A DNA stretch of 64,000 nt. It comes from Bradyrhizobium campsiandrae (GTDB lineage: Bacteria; Pseudomonadota; Alphaproteobacteria; Rhizobiales; Xanthobacteraceae). Under the pieces are notes generated by a model that was not told where the DNA came from, searched no databases, and saw nothing but the letters and a program-made list of their open reading frames with translations. The stretch lies in contig NZ_JAANIH010000030.1 of NCBI RefSeq assembly GCF_014529705.1, positions 1 through 64,000 of the forward strand, written 5' to 3'. Positions 60,301 through 64,000 of this stretch are shown here, piece after piece. The position numbers and the translations under genes are program-made. Positions within the stretch are counted from its first letter, which is position 1; the number at the start of each line of letters is the position of its first letter.

Positions 60301-61367
60301 CCGACCAGACGACAGGAGCGACGGGGATCGCCAAGCCGGGAGCGCGGCACCCCCGCCGCTCGGCTCTGACGCGTCTGCTGATGACGCTGCCGGCCGCCGC
60401 CGTGTCGTTTGTCTTCTCCTCCGCGCCCGCTTTTGCCGATCTGAAGATCTGCAACCGCATGTCCTATGTCGTGGAGGCCGCGATCGGCATCGACGACAAG
60501 GCGGCGACCGCGACGCGCGGCTGGTTCAGGATCGACCCCGCCACCTGCCGCGTGGTGGTGCAGGGCACGCTCACCGCCGACCGCATCCTGCTCAACGCCC
60601 GCGCGCTCGGCGTCTATGGCACCTCGCCGATCCCGCAGAACGGCAACGACATGCTGTGCGTGGCGCAGGAGAATTTCGTCATCGCCGCGGCGCGGCAGTG
60701 CCGCAGCGGCCAGAGCCAGGCTCCCTTCACCCAGATCACGCCGACGCAAGGCGACGACGGCAATCTCGTTGCCTATCTCGCCGAGGATTCCGAATATGAC
60801 GACGAGCAGGCGCGGCTCGCCGGCATCCAACGCCTCCTGGTGATCGCGGGCTACGACATCGGCGCCATCGACGGCGTCGATGGACCGAAGACGCAAGCAG
60901 CGCTCGCTGCATTCCTGAAGAGCCGCGGACTGTCCTCCGACGTGGTCGGCTCACCGAACTTCTTCAAGACCATGGTCGAGGCGGCGCAGACGCCATCCAC
61001 GAGCGGGCTGACTTGGTGCAACGACACGCCGCACAAGGTGATGGCGGCGGTCGCGACCGACGACGGCAAGTCCGTGACCAGCCGCGGCTGGTATCGCATC
61101 GATCCCAGGACCTGCCTGCATCCCGACGTATCAGGCCAGCCCAAGCAGATCTTCAGCTTCGCGGAGGCCGTCGATAGCGACAACCGGGCCATCAAGCTGA
61201 AGGACAAGCCACTGAACTGGGGCGGCGACAAGCAGCTCTGCACCCGCGAGACCAAGTTCGAGACCAACGAGCAGACCGATTGCGGCGCGCGCGGATTTAC
61301 GGCGACCGGTTTTGGTGTGGTGGACATGTCGAGCGGTGGCAAGACGCTGCGCTTTGCGTTGCCGTGA
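60297..61367 (+). CDS. Secreted DUF1036 repeat protein
   Basis: The 356-residue protein starts with GTG. A signal-like segment (LMTLPAAAVSFVFSSAPAFA) ends near residue 50. Two DUF1036 domains follow: DLKICNRMSYVVEAAIGIDD...RGWFRIDPATCRVV and LTWCNDTPHKVMAAVATDDG...RGWYRIDPRTCLHP. Between them lies a peptidoglycan-binding-like segment (LLVIAGYDIGAIDGVDGPKT). Paired cysteines suggest disulfides in the periplasm. Function is unknown. It is coupled to argB but does not look metabolic. Confidence 0.85.
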   Translation: MTDQTTGATGIAKPGARHPRRSALTRLLMTLPAAAVSFVFSSAPAFADLKICNRMSYVVEAAIGIDDKAATATRGWFRIDPATCRVVVQGTLTADRILLNARALGVYGTSPIPQNGNDMLCVAQENFVIAAARQCRSGQSQAPFTQITPTQGDDGNLVAYLAEDSEYDDEQARLAGIQRLLVIAGYDIGAIDGVDGPKTQAALAAFLKSRGLSSDVVGSPNFFKTMVEAAQTPSTSGLTWCNDTPHKVMAAVATDDGKSVTSRGWYRIDPRTCLHPDVSGQPKQIFSFAEAVDSDNRAIKLKDKPLNWGGDKQLCTRETKFETNEQTDCGARGFTATGFGVVDMSSGGKTLRFALP

Positions 61368-61380
61368 TTGAGAGACTGCG

Positions 61381-62073
61381 ATGACCCAACCTCGCGCCTT
61401 CAGCCACGTCGACACCTGGGTGTTCGACCTCGACAACACGCTCTACCCGCACCACGTCAATCTGTGGCAGCAGGTCGACGCCAGGATCGGCGAGTTCGTG
61501 TGCAACTGGCTGAACGTCGGGCCGGAGCAAGCACGCAGCATCCAGAAGGACTATTACCGGCGCTTCGGCACCACCATGCGCGGCATGATGACCCTGCATG
61601 GCGTGCGCGCCGACGACTATCTCGCTTACGTCCACAGGATCGACCATTCGCCGCTGGAGCCGAACCCGGCGCTGGGCGCGGCCATCGCCAAGCTGCCGGG
61701 GCGCAAGCTGATCCTGACCAACGGCTCGGTCGACCATGTCGATGCGGTGCTGGCGCGGCTCGGCCTCGCCACGCATTTCGACGGCGTGTTCGACATCATC
61801 GCGGCCGAGTTCGAACCCAAGCCGGCGGCGCAGACCTACCGGAAATTCCTCAGCCTGCATGCGGTCGATCCGACACGGGCGGCGATGTTCGAGGACCTCG
61901 CCCGCAACCTCACCGTCCCGCACGAGCTCGGCATGACCACGGTGCTGGTGGTGCCTGACGGCACCAAGGACGTGGTGCGCGAGGATTGGGAACTGGAGGG
62001 CCGCGATGCGGCCCATGTCGATCACGTCACGGATGATCTGGCGGGATTTTTGAGCGGGCTGTCACGGCAATAG
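61381..62073 (+). CDS. Pyrimidine 5'-nucleotidase (HAD superfamily)
   Basis: The 230-residue enzyme has HAD motif I VFDLDNTLYPHH near residue 15, motif II ILTNGSVDHVDAVLARLGLA near 110 and motifs III/IV PKPAAQTYRKFL and AAMFEDLARNL. This pattern is that of the SDT1/pyrimidine 5'-nucleotidase group, which dephosphorylates UMP/CMP-like nucleotides. It lies between the DUF1036 gene and dapD, its usual place in Bradyrhizobium-like genomes as I recall. Confidence 0.88.
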   Translation: MTQPRAFSHVDTWVFDLDNTLYPHHVNLWQQVDARIGEFVCNWLNVGPEQARSIQKDYYRRFGTTMRGMMTLHGVRADDYLAYVHRIDHSPLEPNPALGAAIAKLPGRKLILTNGSVDHVDAVLARLGLATHFDGVFDIIAAEFEPKPAAQTYRKFLSLHAVDPTRAAMFEDLARNLTVPHELGMTTVLVVPDGTKDVVREDWELEGRDAAHVDHVTDDLAGFLSGLSRQ

Positions 62074-62076
62074 CCG

Positions 62077-62114
62077 CCGTCGTCCCGGGGCGCGAAGCGA
62101 GTCCGGGACGACGG
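62077..62114. repeat. Palindromic intergenic repeat
   Basis: CCGTCGTCCCGG (62077-62088) and CCGGGACGACGG (62103-62114) are perfect inverted copies around GGCGCGAAGCGAGT. It lies just after the nucleotidase stop and could also act as a transcript-end hairpin. Confidence 0.75.
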
Positions 62115-62201
62115 TGGAGTATGCCTTGACTCTCCCGGCCCAAATCCCGAAAAAGCGCACCAATTCCCGCAAATCCTAGCCGTTCCCGAGAGGAAATCCC
62201 G

Positions 62202-63047
62202 ATGTCCCTGTCCGCCCTGGAATCCACCATCAACAGCGCCTTCGACGCGCGCGAGACCATCTCGACCACGACCAAGGGCGAGGTCCGCGACGCTGTGAAC
62301 CAGTCGCTGGAGATTCTGGACAAGGGCGAGGCGCGCGTCGCCGAGCGCGGCGCTGACGGCAAGTGGAAGGTCAATCAGTGGCTGAAGAAGGCCGTGCTGC
62401 TGTCGTTCCGCCTCAACGACATGGACGTCATTCCCGGCGGCCCGGGCCAGGCCAATTGGTGGGACAAGGTACCCTCGAAGTTCGAAGGCTGGGGCCCTAA
62501 CCGCTTTCGCGACGCCGGTTTTCGCGCGGTGCCGGGCGCCGTCGTTCGCCGCTCGGCCTTCATCGCCAGGAACGTCGTGCTGATGCCGTCCTTCGTCAAT
62601 CTCGGCGCTTACGTCGATGAGAGCACCATGGTCGACACCTGGGCCACCGTCGGCTCCTGCGCGCAGATCGGCAAGCGTGTGCACATCTCCGGCGGCGCCG
62701 GCATCGGCGGCGTGCTCGAGCCGCTGCAGGCCGAGCCCGTGATCATCGAGGACGATTGCTTCATCGGCGCACGGAGCGAGGTCGCCGAGGGCGTCATCGT
62801 GCGCAAGGGCGCGGTGCTGGCGATGGGCGTGTTCCTGGGCGCCTCGACCAAGATCGTCGACCGCGAGACCGGCGAGGTCTTCATGGGCGAGGTGCCTGAG
62901 TATTCTGTGGTGGTGCCCGGCGCGCTGCCCGGCAAGCCGATGAAGAACGGCCAGATCGGCCCCAGCACCGCCTGCGCCGTGATCGTCAAGCGCGTCGACG
63001 AGCGCACGCGATCGAAGACCAGCATCAACGAACTGCTGCGGGATTGA
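62202..63047 (+). CDS. dapD: 2,3,4,5-Tetrahydropyridine-2,6-dicarboxylate N-succinyltransferase
   Basis: The 281-residue enzyme starts MSLSALESTINSAFDARETI behind GAGAGGAAAT. The C-terminal half is a left-handed beta helix of hexapeptide repeats (VNLGAYVDESTMVDTWATVG, SCAQIGKRVHISGGAGIGGV). It transfers succinyl from succinyl-CoA in the lysine/diaminopimelate pathway. dapE follows after one gene, so the two steps are close. Confidence 0.97.
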   Translation: MSLSALESTINSAFDARETISTTTKGEVRDAVNQSLEILDKGEARVAERGADGKWKVNQWLKKAVLLSFRLNDMDVIPGGPGQANWWDKVPSKFEGWGPNRFRDAGFRAVPGAVVRRSAFIARNVVLMPSFVNLGAYVDESTMVDTWATVGSCAQIGKRVHISGGAGIGGVLEPLQAEPVIIEDDCFIGARSEVAEGVIVRKGAVLAMGVFLGASTKIVDRETGEVFMGEVPEYSVVVPGALPGKPMKNGQIGPSTACAVIVKRVDERTRSKTSINELLRD

Positions 63048-63071
63048 TCGGGCGCACATTGCTTCGACATC

Positions 63072-63191
63072 GTCGTCCCGGCGGAGGCCGGGACCCACAC
63101 GCCGGGTGGCATTGATGGCGTAAAGCGATCATTGCCTATCTTCGCCAAACTGAATTCGGTGGTTATGGGTTCCGGCCTTCGCCGGGACGAC
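63072..63191. repeat. Large palindromic intergenic repeat
   Basis: Two 26-bp arms (63072-63097, beginning GTCGTCCCGGCGGAGG, and 63166-63191 in reverse) are inverted copies with two mismatches, 68 bp apart. It fills most of the gap between dapD and the DUF805 gene and belongs to the same general class as the other palindromic repeats right of the tRNA. Confidence 0.8.
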
Positions 63192-63268
63192 ACCAGTACT
63201 TATCGAACCCTTCATCCCTCCATCGCGACCAATCTTCGGGCGCCTCCCCGCGCCCGGAGCGTTTTCGC

Positions 63269-63862
63269 ATGGACTGGACCTGGTATCTCTTCCGCTTCAA
63301 GGGCCGGATCAACCGCGCCAAATATTGGCTCGCCGGGCTCATCATCGTCTGCTGGATGATCTTCCTGGCGGCAATCGTGGTGACGTTCGGCGCCCGCTCG
63401 TTCGGTTTCTCGGTCGACGACATCTTCAAGGCCGTCGATCCCGACACCTATCGCGCGCTGTCCCGCGCCGACATTCCGCTAGTCCTGGTCAAGGTGATCG
63501 GCACGCCGGTGTTCGCGTGGGTCTTCGCCGCAACGTCCATCAAGCGGCTGCATGACCGCGACAAGAGCGCCTGGTGGGCGCTACCCTTTTTCGTCCTGCC
63601 CGGCCTGATCAATCAGTTCCTGGACCGGGTCGGCAACGACTATATCAGCTTCACGCTCGCCTTGATCTCATTCGTGCTCGCGACCTGGGGCGGGATCGAG
63701 CTGCTGTTTTTCCGCGGCTCGAGAAAGACCAACCGTTTCGGCGCCGACCCGCTCCACGTCTCGCCGGCGGGCAAGCCGGGTCGAGACCAGCAGCGTGAGC
63801 TCGAAATGCCCGCGCAGAAGGCTGGCCCGCCGCCGCAATGGCGTGTTAAGCCGGAGGCATGA
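63269..63862 (+). CDS. DUF805 family membrane protein
   Basis: The 197-residue protein starts MDWTWYLFRFKGRINRAKYW, the typical DUF805 opening, and has four hydrophobic segments (LAGLIIVCWMIFLAAIVVTF, IKVIGTPVFAWVFAATSI-like, LPFFVLPGLINQFL, FTLALISFVLATWGGIELLF) with SIKRLHDRDKSAWW between the second and third. The C-terminal tail is hydrophilic. Function unknown. Its stop overlaps the dapE start by ATGA. Confidence 0.88.
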   Translation: MDWTWYLFRFKGRINRAKYWLAGLIIVCWMIFLAAIVVTFGARSFGFSVDDIFKAVDPDTYRALSRADIPLVLVKVIGTPVFAWVFAATSIKRLHDRDKSAWWALPFFVLPGLINQFLDRVGNDYISFTLALISFVLATWGGIELLFFRGSRKTNRFGADPLHVSPAGKPGRDQQRELEMPAQKAGPPPQWRVKPEA

Positions 63863-64000
63863 CCGATGCCCTCTCCATTGCCCGCGACCTCATTCGCTGC
63901 CCGTCAGTAACCCCAGAAGACGCCGGCGCGCTCGGCGTGCTTGAAAAAGCACTTGATACAGCCGGTTTCACCTGTCACCGCGTGACCTTCAGCGAGGAAG
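63859..64000 (+). CDS. dapE: Succinyl-diaminopimelate desuccinylase (5' part; cut by the right edge)
   Basis: Only the first 47 codons are visible: MTDALSIARDLIRCPSVTPE then DAGALGVLEKALDTAGFTCH. DLIRCPSVTPxDAGA is the conserved opening of DapE metallohydrolases, which remove succinate in diaminopimelate synthesis. GGAGGC lies just before the ATG. Position after dapD fits. The metal-binding residues are outside the window. Confidence 0.88.
   Translation, partial: MTDALSIARDLIRCPSVTPEDAGALGVLEKALDTAGFTCHRVTFSEE

Noticed and set aside
1..64000. CRISPR arrays, rRNA genes and replication origins
   Set aside because: No regularly spaced repeats, no rRNA-like sequence and no rep/repABC genes were seen. 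The ParA-like gene is not accompanied by parB, so it is not taken as plasmid partition.

Overview
The window looks like chromosomal DNA of a Bradyrhizobium-like alphaproteobacterium. The right end carries the rpmH-rnpA-yidC-engB-argB-dapD-dapE core order of that group, many small genes and palindromic repeats have a Bradyrhizobium flavour, and base composition is GC-rich throughout. No database search was possible; all family calls are from reading the translations.

Positions 1-13750 hold a CoA-thioester catabolic cluster: an SCP-x-type thiolase (cut by the left edge), a CaiB-type CoA transferase, a crotonase, a PaaK-like protein, a complete branched-chain-type (Liv) ABC uptake system with an acyl-CoA ligase embedded in its operon, an acyl-CoA dehydrogenase and a TetR regulator. 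Positions 13838-17765 are a graveyard: a crotonase with two frameshifts and a stop, an acyl-CoA ligase with a 22-bp duplication and a stop that runs into the tail of an SDR gene, one intact ligase, and a scrap of a conjugative relaxase.

Positions 17977-37344 hold a second catabolic cluster. Leftward from 22766 run two acyl-CoA dehydrogenases, a cytochrome P450 and a nitronate monooxygenase-like flavoprotein; rightward from 23315 run a thiolase-fold protein without the usual catalytic cysteines, a DUF35 protein and a MaoC/FAS1-type hydratase. This set resembles the side-chain-shortening module of actinobacterial steroid degradation (igr type). An IS630-family element sits at 25842-26965. Beyond it, a second Liv cassette (two tandem binding proteins) with another embedded acyl-CoA ligase, a crotonase and an acyl-CoA dehydrogenase are read leftward.

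Positions 37382-44822 are a junction zone: an SDR fragment abuts a LivH fragment followed by an orphan LivM, then small hypothetical genes, two diguanylate cyclases (one frameshifted), a tiny zinc-ribbon gene and a DUF736 fragment. Positions 44832-53568 are a mobilisation module: ParA-like ATPase, membrane protein, VirD4/TraG-type coupling protein, MobF-type relaxase-helicase, and a large serine recombinase whose 3' end runs into a tRNA-Arg(ACG) gene. No type IV secretion genes are visible. A shared 18-bp box plus hairpin precedes the ParA operon and the relaxase gene.

From 53600 to the right edge is ordinary core genome: a sensor kinase, rpmH, rnpA, yidC, engB, argB, a pyrimidine nucleotidase, dapD and the start of dapE, with several Bradyrhizobium-type palindromic repeats. 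The simplest reading is that everything left of the tRNA is a composite integrative element or genomic island carrying degradation genes, with the tRNA 3' end as its right border.
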